64,000 nt of DNA from Actinophytocola sp. (GTDB lineage Bacteria > Actinomycetota > Actinomycetes > Mycobacteriales > Pseudonocardiaceae), in assembly GCF_009379765.1 (NCBI RefSeq), contig NZ_WHTD01000007.1, positions 1 to 64,000 on the forward strand. The letters are read 5' to 3'. The position numbers and the translations under genes are program-made. Numbering within the stretch: the stretch's first letter is position 1; each line of letters starts with the position of its first letter. Below, piece by piece: positions 35,622 to 43,813 of the stretch. A model generated the notes under the pieces. It made no database searches. It had not been told where the DNA came from and saw only the letters and a list, made by a program, of their open reading frames with translations.

Positions 35622-36412
35622 CCCTGCTGCGCACCACCCTGCTGGTCGACGCCCCGCACCGGGTGGTGTCGGCGACGTTGACCGAGCGCACGCTGTTCGG
35701 CGGCACCGGCGTGCTCGCGCCCGGCGACGAGATCGCCGTGTCCCGCGGCCGGTTCCGGGTCGCCGAGACCACTGTGGACGGGCTGCGGCTCGTGCTCGTG
35801 GCCGGGCCGCCGGCCACCTTCGAGCTGCGGGTCCGGCTCGCGCCCACCGCCGCCGGGACACTGGTGACGGCCACCGCCGCGGCGCGGGCGGCGTGGCCCG
35901 GCATCGCGTTGCGCCGGCCGCTGCTCGGGCTCCTCACCTCCACCGTGGACCGGATCGGGGCCCGGGCGGAGGCGTTGGCGCTGGCGAAGGTCGTGGTCGG
36001 CACCGCGATCGTCCGCGGGCGTACGGTGCTCGCCCAGCAGCGCGCCTACCCGGCCGCGGCCGCCGGCCGCTGGGAGCTGCCCGGCGGCCGGGTCGAGCCC
36101 GCCGAGTCCGATGTGGACGCCGCGCGCAGGGAGTGCGCCGAGGAGCTCGGCGTCGACGTCCGGGTCGGCGCGGCGATCGGGCCGGACGTCGCGCTGTCCG
36201 AGGACATGCTGCTGCGCGTGTACCGCGCCGAGCTCACCGAGCCCGGCGCGGTACCGCACCCGCACGACCACCAGGCGCTGCGCTGGCTCACCGCGGGCCG
36301 GTTGGGCACCGTCGAGTGGCTGCCGGCCGACCGGGTCCTGCTCCCGGCCCTGCGCCGGCTCATCCAGCCGGCCGGCCGGCCCGCTCGGTCAACCCACACC
36401 TGCCAGCCGTAG
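35618..36412 (+). CDS. SRPBCC-like/NUDIX fusion hydrolase
   Basis: 264-residue protein. The N-terminal half (VTLLRTTLLVDAPHRVVSATLTE to about residue 125) is a polyketide-cyclase/SRPBCC-like domain. The C-terminal half is a NUDIX domain with a complete box, GRWELPGGRVEPAESDVDAARRECAEELGV (consensus GX5EX7REUXEEXGU). It resembles (deoxy)nucleoside triphosphate pyrophosphohydrolases of the MutT type that clear 8-oxo-dGTP or dCTP analogues. GTG 35618 overlaps the kinase stop, so it is probably translated with the two-component genes. It overlaps the convergent trpS 3' end by 24 bp. Confidence 0.82.
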   Translation: MTLLRTTLLVDAPHRVVSATLTERTLFGGTGVLAPGDEIAVSRGRFRVAETTVDGLRLVLVAGPPATFELRVRLAPTAAGTLVTATAAARAAWPGIALRRPLLGLLTSTVDRIGARAEALALAKVVVGTAIVRGRTVLAQQRAYPAAAAGRWELPGGRVEPAESDVDAARRECAEELGVDVRVGAAIGPDVALSEDMLLRVYRAELTEPGAVPHPHDHQALRWLTAGRLGTVEWLPADRVLLPALRRLIQPAGRPARSTHTCQP

Positions 36413-37366
36413 CGCGGTCGCCAGCCGGTGCGCGCCGCGGTCGGTGGCGACCATGGCGCCCCGCTTGCGGATCCGGTCCAGCTCCGTGGTGTCCTCGAGC
36501 AGCCCACGCATCCGCTCGCGCAAGGGGCGCAGCTCGTCGATCACCGCCTCGGTGACGGCCTTCTTGACCTCGCCGTACGCGCTGAACCCGGCCGCCACGG
36601 CGCGCACCGGCTGCCCCGTGCACGCGGCCAGGATCTCGAGCAGGTTGGCGAGCCCCGGCTGCTCGTCCGGCCGGTACTCCAGCCGCCCGAGCCCGTCGGT
36701 GACCGCGCGTCGCACCTTGCGTGCCAGCAGGTCCGGGTCGTCCATGACGAACAGCACGCCGGCCGAGTCGCGCGCCGACTTGTCCATCTTGCGCGACGGG
36801 TCGGACAGGTCCCGCACCCGCGCGGCGGCCGGCGGCGTCACCGCCTCGGGCACGACGAACGCCTCGCCGTACGCGCCGTTGAACCGCCGGGCGAGCGCGC
36901 GCGCCAACTCGACGTGCTGCGCCTGGTCGTCGCCGACCGGCACCTCGTCGGCGCCCTGCAGCAGGATGTCCGCGGCCATGAGCACCGGATAGGTGAACAG
37001 CCCCACCCGCACCGGCGTGGCCGCGAGCTCCCTGGCGGCGCTCTTCTCCTTGAACTGCGTCATCCTGGCCGCCTCGCCGAACGAGCACGAACACTCCAGC
37101 ACCCACGTCAGCGGCCCGAGCTGGGGCAGCAGGTCGGACTGCACGAAGACCTGCTCCGGCTCGATCCCGGCCGCGACCAGCAGCGCGAGCATCTCCCGGG
37201 ACCGGGCCCGCAGACGTTGCGGGTGGTAGGGCGTGGTCATGCCGTGCAGGTCGCTGACGAAGTACAGGTCGCCGGGGCGACCCTCGCGCGCCCACCGGCG
37301 GATGGCGCCGAGGTAGTTGCCGAGAGTGGCGGGCCCGGACGGGGTGATCGCGGACAGGCGGGGCAT
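36389..37366 (-). CDS. trpS: Tryptophan--tRNA ligase
   Basis: 325-residue class Ic synthetase. The HIGH-equivalent is PSGPATLGNYLGA and the KMSKS loop is KMDKSARDS; YFVSDLHGMT, VFVQSDL and QFKEKSAARE are typical of TrpRS. It charges tRNA-Trp. AGGAGAG precedes ATG 37366. A short leader with two Trp codons and a strong hairpin upstream (37418-37512) indicates Trp attenuation. That suggests this copy may be an inducible or resistance-type TrpRS as in Streptomyces, with a housekeeping copy elsewhere; this is inference. Confidence 0.93.
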   Translation of the reverse strand: MPRLSAITPSGPATLGNYLGAIRRWAREGRPGDLYFVSDLHGMTTPYHPQRLRARSREMLALLVAAGIEPEQVFVQSDLLPQLGPLTWVLECSCSFGEAARMTQFKEKSAARELAATPVRVGLFTYPVLMAADILLQGADEVPVGDDQAQHVELARALARRFNGAYGEAFVVPEAVTPPAAARVRDLSDPSRKMDKSARDSAGVLFVMDDPDLLARKVRRAVTDGLGRLEYRPDEQPGLANLLEILAACTGQPVRAVAAGFSAYGEVKKAVTEAVIDELRPLRERMRGLLEDTTELDRIRKRGAMVATDRGAHRLATALRLAGVG

Positions 37367-37417
37367 CGGTCTCTCCTTCGCGGTCTTCCGCCCGCGCGTG
37401 GAGGCCCCGGACACAAC

Positions 37418-37442
37418 GAAGGCCGCCCGTGCGGGCGGCCTG
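37418..37442 (-). terminator. trpS leader attenuator
   Basis: On the transcript (leftward) GGCCGCCC-GCAC-GGGCGGCC forms a perfect 8-bp stem with a 4-nt loop followed by TTCGTT. It lies 20 nt after the leader peptide stop. GAGTCTCAA inside the leader ORF can pair with TTGAGACCAC just before the hairpin, giving a competing antiterminator when ribosomes stall at the Trp codons. Confidence 0.75.
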
Positions 37443-37461
37443 TGGTCTCAATGCGTGCGCG

Positions 37462-37512
37462 TCACAGCCGCCGGTCGGCGGCCCACCAGTTGAGACTCGT
37501 GACGTTGCGCAT
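37462..37512 (-). CDS. Trp leader peptide upstream of trpS
   Basis: 16-codon ORF encoding MRNVTSLNWWAADRRL with two consecutive Trp codons, then TGA. A -10 box (TAGACT, 37524-37519 on the minus strand) ends 6 nt before its ATG, so the leader mRNA is probably leaderless. Tandem Trp codons are very improbable by chance before a trpS gene. Ribosome stalling at WW when charged tRNA-Trp is scarce would prevent the attenuator from forming. Confidence 0.8.
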   Translation of the reverse strand: MRNVTSLNWWAADRRL

Positions 37513-37524
37513 GTGACCAGTCTA
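37513..37524 (-). promoter_or_regulatory. -10 element of the trpS leader transcript
   Basis: TAGACT lies 6 nt before the leader ATG on the minus strand. The -35 region (TTCCCG, 16 nt upstream) is poor. Confidence 0.45.
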
Positions 37525-37785
37525 GGGCCACGTGCACGGACGGGAATCGGCCGGTCGGGTCGGCCCCCGCACACGAACGGGCGACCCGCGACCAACCGGC
37601 CGATGGGACGGCCCGGTCGTGGCCGGCGTGCAACACGATGGCCCCCTGATCCGCCTGATCCAGGCGTTCCTCGTGCTCGCTGCCCTACTCCTACGAGGAG
37701 GAGTTCCGGCCGAGCACGGGCTGCGCCGGGGTCGGCAAGTTCCAGGCCGAGGCCACCGCGGCCGTCGCGATCGCACTGGCCGGCC
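37525..37785. other. Spacer between attenuator copies with an unrecognised coding-like fragment
   Basis: On the plus strand, a frame open from about 37660 to 37790 reads SLPYSYEEEFRPSTGCAG and continues GVGKFQAEATAAVAIALAG. It has high third-position GC but no start codon. It looks like the end of a gene carried in with the duplication. No family is recognised. Confidence 0.3.
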
Positions 37786-37888
37786 TTCGCGGTCTTCCGC
37801 CCGCGCGTGGAGGCCCGGACACAACGAAGGCCGCCCGTGCGGGCGGCCTGTGGTCTCAACGTTCGCGCGTCACAGCCGCCGGTCGTTT
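37786..37888 (-). repeat. Duplicate of the trpS leader attenuator region
   Basis: About 90 bases are nearly identical to 37372-37476, from CTTCGCGGTCTTCCGCCCGC through the same GGCCGCCC/GGGCGGCC hairpin to CACAGCCGCCGGTCG. The Trp-codon part of the leader is missing. It can act as a terminator for the upstream phosphomannomutase gene. Confidence 0.85.
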
Positions 37889-37990
37889 GTTGTGCGGTGG
37901 GCATGGTGCGGATTGCGGTGATGCTGACCTGCACGGATCAGGCGACAGGCGAGTGCCGACCTGTCAGGTCAGGTCGGCGTGCTCGCTGGA

Positions 37991-39337
37991 TTAGGCGCCA
38001 AGCAGTGCCAGTACGGCGTCGCGGACGTGGGTCATGCTGGGCTCGTCGGGCGCCTCGACGTTGAGCCGGAGTAGGGGTTCGGTGTTCGAGGGGCGCAAGT
38101 TGAACCAGGCGCCGTCGGGCAGGGTGATGGTGAGGCCGTCGAGCCGGTCAGCGGTGGCACCGCCGGAGGTGAAGTGGGCTTCCACCCGGCTCAGGGTGGC
38201 GGGAACGTCCGTGATGGTGCGGTTGATCTCCCCGGACGCGGCGTAGCGCACGTATCGGGCGGACAGCGTGGACAGCGGCTCCTCAGTTTCGCCGAGGGCG
38301 GCAAGCACATGCAGTGCGGCCAGCATGCCGGTGTCCGCGCGCCAGAACTCGCGGAAGTAGTAGTGGCCGGAGTGCTCGCCGCCGAATACCGCGTTCTGCT
38401 CGGCCATCACGCCCTTGATGAAGGAGTGCCCGACCCGCGCCCGGACCGGCGTGCCACCGTGCTCGGAGACGATCTCTGCCGCCGCCTTGCTGGTGATCAC
38501 GTTGTAGACGATCGCCGAGCCCGGGTGACGCTCCAGCTCGCGGGTGGCGATCAGCCCGATGATCGCGCTCGGGGACACCGGGTCGCCGTGCTCGTCGACG
38601 AAGAAACACCGGTCGGCGTCGCCGTCGAAGGCCAGCCCGATGTCGGCTTGGTGCTCGCGCACGGCGGCGCACAGGTCGACCAGGTTGGCCGGCTCCAGCG
38701 GGTTGGTCTCGTGGTTGGGGAACGTGCCATCCAGCTCGAAGTACAGCGGCACGATCTCGAACGATGGGTGGGTGAGCACGGCCGGCGCTGTGTGGCCAGC
38801 CATGCCGTTGCCGGCGTCGACCACGATTCTCAGCGGCCGGCCACCGGTCAGGTCGACCAGCGTGTGGAGGTAGTCGGCGTACGGCTGGAGCATGTCCTCG
38901 GTCCGCGTGGTGCCGGACGGCCCGTCGTAAGCGGGCAAACCCGACTCCAGCAGATCGCGGATCTCTGCCAGACCGGTGTCCTGGCCAACTGGGGCCGCGC
39001 CTGCCCGGCAGAGCTTGATTCCGTTGTAGCCGGCCGGGTTGTGGCTCGCGGTGATCATCGCACCGGGCACGTCGAGCGTGCCGGAAGCGAAGTACAGCAA
39101 GTCGGTGGACGCCAGGCCGATCAACGTCACGTCGCTGCCCCGGCTGTTGGCCCCGGCCGCGAACGCGTTGGCCAACTCGGGGGACGACTGGCGCATGTCC
39201 TGCCCGATTGTGATCTTGTCCGTGCCGGTGATGTGCGCGAACGCGGCACCGATCTCCCGCGCCAGGTCGGCGTCGAGCTGGTCGGGGACAGTACCGCGAA
39301 TGTCGTATGCCTTGATCAGGCCGGTCAGGTCCCGCAT
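37991..39337 (-). CDS. Phosphomannomutase/phosphoglucomutase
   Basis: 448-residue alpha-D-phosphohexomutase. The phosphoserine loop is GAMITASHNPAGYNGIKL, the Mg-binding loop LAFDGDADRCFFVDEHG, the sugar-binding loop FGGEHSGHYYF, and the C-terminal phosphate-binding loop NLRPSNTEPLLRLNVEA. It interconverts hexose 6- and 1-phosphates, feeding GDP-mannose or UDP/dTDP-glucose. GGAGGA lies 8 nt before ATG 39337. It is followed upstream by GHMP kinase and radical SAM genes on the same strand; an operon for sugar-phosphate activation is likely, though the latter two are damaged. Confidence 0.93.
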   Translation of the reverse strand: MRDLTGLIKAYDIRGTVPDQLDADLAREIGAAFAHITGTDKITIGQDMRQSSPELANAFAAGANSRGSDVTLIGLASTDLLYFASGTLDVPGAMITASHNPAGYNGIKLCRAGAAPVGQDTGLAEIRDLLESGLPAYDGPSGTTRTEDMLQPYADYLHTLVDLTGGRPLRIVVDAGNGMAGHTAPAVLTHPSFEIVPLYFELDGTFPNHETNPLEPANLVDLCAAVREHQADIGLAFDGDADRCFFVDEHGDPVSPSAIIGLIATRELERHPGSAIVYNVITSKAAAEIVSEHGGTPVRARVGHSFIKGVMAEQNAVFGGEHSGHYYFREFWRADTGMLAALHVLAALGETEEPLSTLSARYVRYAASGEINRTITDVPATLSRVEAHFTSGGATADRLDGLTITLPDGAWFNLRPSNTEPLLRLNVEAPDEPSMTHVRDAVLALLGA

Positions 39338-39365
39338 GAACCGTTCGTCCTCCACGTGTGGGCGC

Positions 39366-40365
39366 TCAGGTGAGCCGGGTGCACAGCACACCCTTGGAAT
39401 CGGTGTCATCCAACACCAGAGGCCGCACGGGCAACCCGGCCACGGCGTCCACCACGGCCGATATTCGCTCGGGCGGCACCAGAGCGAATAGGCACCCCCC
39501 ATGCCCGGAACCGGTGAGTTTGGCCCCGTAGGCGCCTGCCGTCATGCACGCGGCCACGCACCGGTCGATCAGCGGGGTGGAGCACTTCATGTAGTGGCGC
39601 AGCAACTCCTGGCCCCGGTTGATCAGGTCCCCCAGTTGGGGAGGTCGATGGGCGGCGCCGCCGTGGCGGCGGTGACCTCTTCGACGATCAGCGGGGCCTG
39701 GTCGCGGTAGGCGATGATGCACGGCTCCCGCGGCCAGCCGCTCGCGCTTGTTCACCAGCACGCGCGCCGTCGCCCGCCGTTCCCGGGTGTCGATCAGCAC
39801 GACCGACGTGCCGAGGGTCGCGGCGAGGTGCTTCGTGGTCGGCGGGGTGGACGCCTCGATACGGCGCAGCCCGCCGTACGCGCAGGCCAGGAAGTCCATC
39901 CAGCCCGCGCCGGAGCCGACACTTCGCTCAGCCTGGTAGGCAAGCTCGGTGAGGCGCTGCACGCCGGGCACCGCGCCCTCGGCCGCCGTCAGCAGGGCCG
40001 CCGACGCGGCCACCGTGACCGCCGCGCTCGACGACACCCCGGCGCCGACCGGCGCGTCCGTCCGGCTCAGCAGCTCTCCCCCGCCGCCGCGCGTCAGCAC
40101 GAGGCCCGGCGCACGCCTGGAGGTATTCCAGGGTGTCGCCGCCCAGCTTGCCCAGCTCGCCCACCGCCACCGTGCGCCGCGCATTGAGCGGGGCGCCAGC
40201 CACCAGACGTACCTGCCGGCTGCGATGGTCGACGATCGCCGTGACCTCGGTGCGCAGACCGATCGCCGCGACCACGGACGGCCCGCCGATCATCCAGTCC
40301 AGGCTTTCCCCGGCCAGGCAGGTCCGGGCCGGCACGGTGGCACTGGCTGCTCTGGTGTCACCCAT
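39366..40365 (-). pseudogene. GHMP-family sugar kinase, frameshifted
   Basis: The 5' part (ATG 40365, GDTRAASATVPARTCLAGESL to GGDTLEYLQAC) and the rest (GLVLTRGGGGELLSRTDAPV, VGAGVSSSAAVTVAASAALL with the ATP-binding GxGxSSSA motif, and C-terminal AYGAKLTGSGHGGCLFALV) are in different frames, joined at about 40110. A second displaced segment between about 39738 and 39640 reads CIIAYRDQAPLIVEEVTAAT in an alternate frame. At least three indels are therefore needed to restore one kinase of the galactokinase/D-glycero-manno-heptose kinase type. Either decay or sequencing error is possible. Confidence 0.75.
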
Positions 40366-41171
40366 CGGCGCTCACCCGCCGCGTCTCCGGTAGCGGTTGG
40401 GTGCAGGTGCGGCATGCCTCGGACAGCGACCAGTCGGCCTGGGCATGCGCGGCCCGGTAGGCGCTCATCTGCGCGCCGCGTGTGCCGGGTCATCGACGTA
40501 AACGCAGCAGCACATCTTCATCCGGCCTCGGAAGTCGACGCTCGCGCTGGTGGCGGTCATCCAGCACGGTTCCTGGCGCTGCGTGGCCAGCAGCGGCAGG
40601 CCGGTGACCGTGCCGCCGCGGTTGTTGTAGGTGCCGAGGATGTTCGGCCCGATGACCTCGATGTTTGCCTCGCCCACCCGAGAGACAAGGGCAAGGCCCT
40701 GCCGGACACTGCGCTCCTCCCACGACCAGCTCGGTACTCCCGCCCGGCTGGCCATGTGCGCAGCGCCGCAAACGTGGGCGGGGTTTCGGCATGGCGGGGG
40801 TAGCGGGTCACCCGCAGATAGCGCACCCCGGATTCCAGCAGCCGCAACAACATCGGCTCCCGAAGGACGTCGCCGTTGCTGTAGATGGCCGGCTTGGCGT
40901 GCGGCAACACCTGGCGCACGTGCTCAAGCTCGGCGAACACCCGGGGATTGAGCAGCGGTTCGTTGTAGTTGTGGTTGGCCAACCAACCGGCGTAGCCCAG
41001 TGACGCCAGCTCGGCCACGATCTTCGTGAACAGCGACCAGCCCATCAGTTCCTGTTCGCGCCGCACAGGCCGCTCCCCATTGGGACACCAGCCGCAAGTG
41101 CGGTTACACCGGCGACTGGTCTCCAGCTCGATATAGCGTGGCAACGCCACGGCCCGGTCAACGTCGACCAT
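40358..41171 (-). pseudogene. Radical SAM/SPASM protein, frameshifted and internally deleted
   Basis: The N-terminal part from ATG 41171 is intact: YIELETSRRCNRTCGWCPNG holds the CX3CX2C cluster motif, followed by LANHNYNEPLLNPRVFAELE. The frame breaks at about 40755, continues in another frame as VPSWSWEERSVRQGLALV and GTYNNRGGTVTGLP up to MKMCCCVYVDDPAH, and breaks again at about 40480. The end (AYRAAHAQADWSLSEACRTC) overlaps the kinase start. A stretch between the SPASM Cys clusters seems missing. The substrate is unknown; sugar or peptide modification is possible from context. Confidence 0.75.
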
Positions 41172-41445
41172 CTAGACCTCGTTTGTCCTTGTATCGCCAC
41201 GGAACTCTGTCCCGCAACAGGAGACACACCCCGCATCGCACGTCCCCTACCAAGCGATGCACACACTCACGAGACGCGGTGCGGGGAGCTCCCCGCCCGC
41301 CGCGACCGGATCGATCAGCTTGGTGCCGCGCGGTTGACGGGTCGAGGTTGATCTCCGCGGTGGACTCGCCGATCACGAGCGCGATGGTGCCCGAAGCATG
41401 TGGATTCACCAGGAACCTGATCTCGGCATCACGTCCGACCGTCAT
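41158..41445 (-). CDS. Small hypothetical protein, possibly frameshifted
   Basis: Up to 95 residues from ATG 41445. The N-terminal part (MTVGRDAEIRFLVNPHASG, then TIALVIGESTAEINLDPSTAR) is coding-like and resembles the 98-residue protein at 41974-42270 in its strand pattern. After STAR the other frame gives KLIDPVAAGGELPAPRLVSV and a stop at 41247, which fits better. An indel at about 41325 is suspected. The upstream frame is open to 41547 without a better start. Confidence 0.4.
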   Translation of the reverse strand: MTVGRDAEIRFLVNPHASGTIALVIGESTAEINLDPSTARHQADRSGRGGRGAPRTASRECVHRLVGDVRCGVCLLLRDRVPWRYKDKRGLDGRR

Positions 41446-41485
41446 GTTGATCGCGGCCTCGACGTCATGGCGTCCCGTATCCAGT

Positions 41486-41977
41486 TCATTGGGCGCCTGA
41501 CGCGATGGGCACCCCGTACAACGCGACCTTGGCTTGCTGCGTGGCATAGCTCAACTGGTCCGCCGCCCGGTCGGCATCGGCCGCCGCACGCTCGACGGCT
41601 CGCACCGTCACGTCCACCGCGGTGGCGTTCGCGGCCGTCTCATCCGCAGCCGCCCGCAACGAGGCCGCCACCTCGGGGATTCCCGCCTCCTCCGCCACGC
41701 GTGCCAGATCCCGTGCCCGGCCCACCGCATCGTTCGCTCGCCGGTCCGCGATATCGGCACGCACGCACACCGCGTCCGCCACAGCGACACGGTCCAGCCC
41801 GGCCAGCACACCGGGCAGCTGGTCGTACAACGCCTCCACATGTCTGCGTCCCATGTGGATCTCGCAGTATCCGTCGCCGACGCGAAGCCACGCCCAAGCG
41901 GCTTGTTCTGATCGGCTCGCCGAGAGCTCGATCGCGTCCCGGTCGTCCAGAGTGATGGCCAGAGAACTGATACTCAC
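41486..41977 (-). CDS. Hypothetical protein, helical C-terminus
   Basis: 163-residue protein from GTG 41977, which overlaps the stop of the next upstream gene (GTGA). The N-terminal 50 residues look beta-rich (SISSLAITLDDRDAIELSAS; AWAWLRVGDGYCEIHMG). The rest is Ala-rich and helical (RDLARVAEEAGIPEVAASLR, RAVERAAADADRAADQLS), possibly coiled coil. It is not recognised. It belongs to a run of small same-strand genes between the Scr1-like regulator and the damaged sugar genes. Confidence 0.55.
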   Translation of the reverse strand: MSISSLAITLDDRDAIELSASRSEQAAWAWLRVGDGYCEIHMGRRHVEALYDQLPGVLAGLDRVAVADAVCVRADIADRRANDAVGRARDLARVAEEAGIPEVAASLRAAADETAANATAVDVTVRAVERAAADADRAADQLSYATQQAKVALYGVPIASGAQ

Positions 41978-42270
41978 CCGGCCACCCTCGCCCCGACCAG
42001 ATGGTCCACTTCGGCGGCCGCCACGGCGGCCCGCTCACTCCTGCCGATCCGCTCACGCAACCGCCGCGCACCCTCCGCCGCCACGACAGCCAGCCGGTCC
42101 AGACTGCCCACGTCGGCGATATCCAAGACCAAGTCCGGCCCGACCTGACCGAAGTGGATCGCCGCGCCGTCCCCGCCATCCGGATCCATCGCCAGCGTGA
42201 TCTCCACACCGCCATGCACGCCGACGTTGGCATACACCAAAGCCGGGTCTTTCCTGGCACGTATTTCCAT
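41974..42270 (-). CDS. Small hypothetical protein
   Basis: 98-residue protein starting MEIRARKDPALVYANVGVHG. AGGAGGAG lies 6-7 nt before ATG 42270; an ATG at 42276 would be too close to that site. The middle (GVEITLAMDPDGGDGAAIHF, VGPDLVLDIADVGSLDRLAV) suggests a small beta domain. Its 3' end overlaps the next gene by GTGA, so the two are co-translated. No family recognised. Confidence 0.6.
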   Translation of the reverse strand: MEIRARKDPALVYANVGVHGGVEITLAMDPDGGDGAAIHFGQVGPDLVLDIADVGSLDRLAVVAAEGARRLRERIGRSERAAVAAAEVDHLVGARVAG

Positions 42271-42391
42271 AGCCATCTCCTCCTGCTCGAATCGGTATTG
42301 GATTGGCGCCCGGCGCCGAAGTCGAGGTCGCGGCATCGGGCGCCACGTCAGGTGCGGCGGCGCCGATGGTCATGGCCGTCGCGCGCGATGC

Positions 42392-42790
42392 TCACCAGGG
42401 CCCCCGATCATCGCGATTAAGGGGACGAATGGTGACCGGCCGTCGCAGATCCAACGGGAGACCGCAACCAGGAGGAGCGGTCATCGGATTGGACTCACGC
42501 ACGGTGCCGGGCTCAGGCCAGGTGAGCGCCTCGCGCAGCACGCGGTTCATGGGGCCGGCCGTCATCCTCGTGATGTGGACCGGCTGGAACACGTCGCGAC
42601 AGGGGAGCGCGCGGTAGGCGGTGGCCGTCCTCGCGTCCTTCACAATCACCACGTCCGCACATGTCCGCCAAAAGAAGGCGTGCGCCACCAGTTCGGGACC
42701 TGCGTCGTCCCCGCCAAACCGGTACTGAGTCCAGCCGAGCTCACGCAGGCGCTCCAACCAGAACGTCTGGTCGATCGCGATCACCTCCAT
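42392..42790 (-). CDS. Hypothetical protein
   Basis: 132-residue protein starting MEVIAIDQTFWLERLRELGW. It has notable aromatic content (AHAFFWRTCADVVIVKD) and an NxVL-type segment (RMTAGPMNRVLREALTWPEP). No signal peptide or membrane helix. ATG 42790 has no clear ribosome binding site; the frame is open upstream through 43018, but that overlaps the divergent regulator. The shared 174-bp AT-rich intergenic region (42791-42964) probably holds both promoters. No family recognised. Confidence 0.5.
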   Translation of the reverse strand: MEVIAIDQTFWLERLRELGWTQYRFGGDDAGPELVAHAFFWRTCADVVIVKDARTATAYRALPCRDVFQPVHITRMTAGPMNRVLREALTWPEPGTVRESNPMTAPPGCGLPLDLRRPVTIRPLNRDDRGPW

Positions 42791-42964
42791 GGGGCCGGTG
42801 GGGCGCTGGGCGGTCTCCGTCGAATCCCCGCCCGCGTCGCTCGCACCCCACCGACAACAGGAACTTACACCGGAATTTCTGGTTGAGATTGACGAGAATG
42901 TGATTTGCATCCGATCGGAGTACTGGGGTGCACGTTGAGTCAGCGCGGACGGCAGAATGCCCCC

Positions 42965-43801
42965 ATGACGCACGCGAATCCCGGGCCCGTGGTCCAGCGG
43001 ATCTTGCTCGGCGCCCAACTGAGTGCTGCCCGTGAGGCCCGAGGCATGTCCACCACCGATGCCACCAAGGCGCTCGGCTGGTATGCCGGCAAGCTCTCCA
43101 AGATCGAAGCGGGCGACGTCCCGACGAACGACAAGGACCTCGCGAAGGCGGTCCGCGTGTTCGAGATCCCGCCCGAGCAGGCCGGGCCGCTACAGCGTCT
43201 CGCTGCCGAAGCACGCCGCAAGCTGCCGCCCAGCCGGGTGCCGGAGTGGGCGGCCAAGTACGTGCACCTTGTCGCGGCCGCAACCGAGCTGAAGCTGTGG
43301 AACGGTGACACCTTCCCCGGGACCGTTCAGACGGCCGACTACGCCCGCGCCACCCTGGCCCACGCCGTGACGGTGTCCGCGGCCGACGTCGATCGAATGG
43401 CCGAGGAGCGCGTCAGGAGAGTCGATCGACTGAAGGCCCCCAACGCTCCCCGGCTGTGGCTCGTGGTGGGCGAGGAAGCGCTCCATCGCGAGATAGGCGG
43501 ACCGGAGACACTGCGCGGCCAGCTTGAACGCGTGCGCGAGTTGGTAGAGCTACCGAACGTGAACGTGCAGGTCATCCCCTTCGACGGCGGCGCGCACTCC
43601 TCCCACGGCGTGTCGTTCTCGATCGTCAACCTGATCGAGGGGCGACAGGGGATCGTCTACGTAGGTGGCCTGACCGGGTCTGACTACCTCGGACGCGAGC
43701 ACGTCCGGGTCTACAACCTGGCGTTCGACAACCTGCGCGCGGCGGCGTTGAGCCAGCAGCGGACAATGGACATGATCAACCGTCGAATCACAGAGTTGTA
43801 G
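42965..43801 (+). CDS. Scr1/WhiJ-like XRE regulator with DUF5753
   Basis: 278-residue protein. An N-terminal helix-turn-helix of the XRE type (LGAQLSAAREARGMSTTDAT, ALGWYAGKLSKIEAGDVP) is followed by a DUF5753 domain (EWAAKYVHLVAAATELKLWN, FPGTVQTADYARATLAHAV, NVNVQVIPFDGGAHSSHGVS, IVYVGGLTGSDYLG). This is the large Scr1/WhiJ family of actinomycete regulators, which are usually paired with small DUF397 proteins and linked to development or secondary metabolism. A DUF397 gene follows after 12 bp. ATG 42965 gives MTHANPGPVVQRILLG, typical of the family. Confidence 0.9.
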   Translation: MTHANPGPVVQRILLGAQLSAAREARGMSTTDATKALGWYAGKLSKIEAGDVPTNDKDLAKAVRVFEIPPEQAGPLQRLAAEARRKLPPSRVPEWAAKYVHLVAAATELKLWNGDTFPGTVQTADYARATLAHAVTVSAADVDRMAEERVRRVDRLKAPNAPRLWLVVGEEALHREIGGPETLRGQLERVRELVELPNVNVQVIPFDGGAHSSHGVSFSIVNLIEGRQGIVYVGGLTGSDYLGREHVRVYNLAFDNLRAAALSQQRTMDMINRRITEL

Positions 43802-43813
43802 GGAGGTGCGGGC

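Noticed and set aside
37367..37525. T-box riboswitch upstream of trpS
   Set aside because: No T-box motif, specifier loop or long antiterminator is seen; the short WW-codon leader and hairpin explain the region better.
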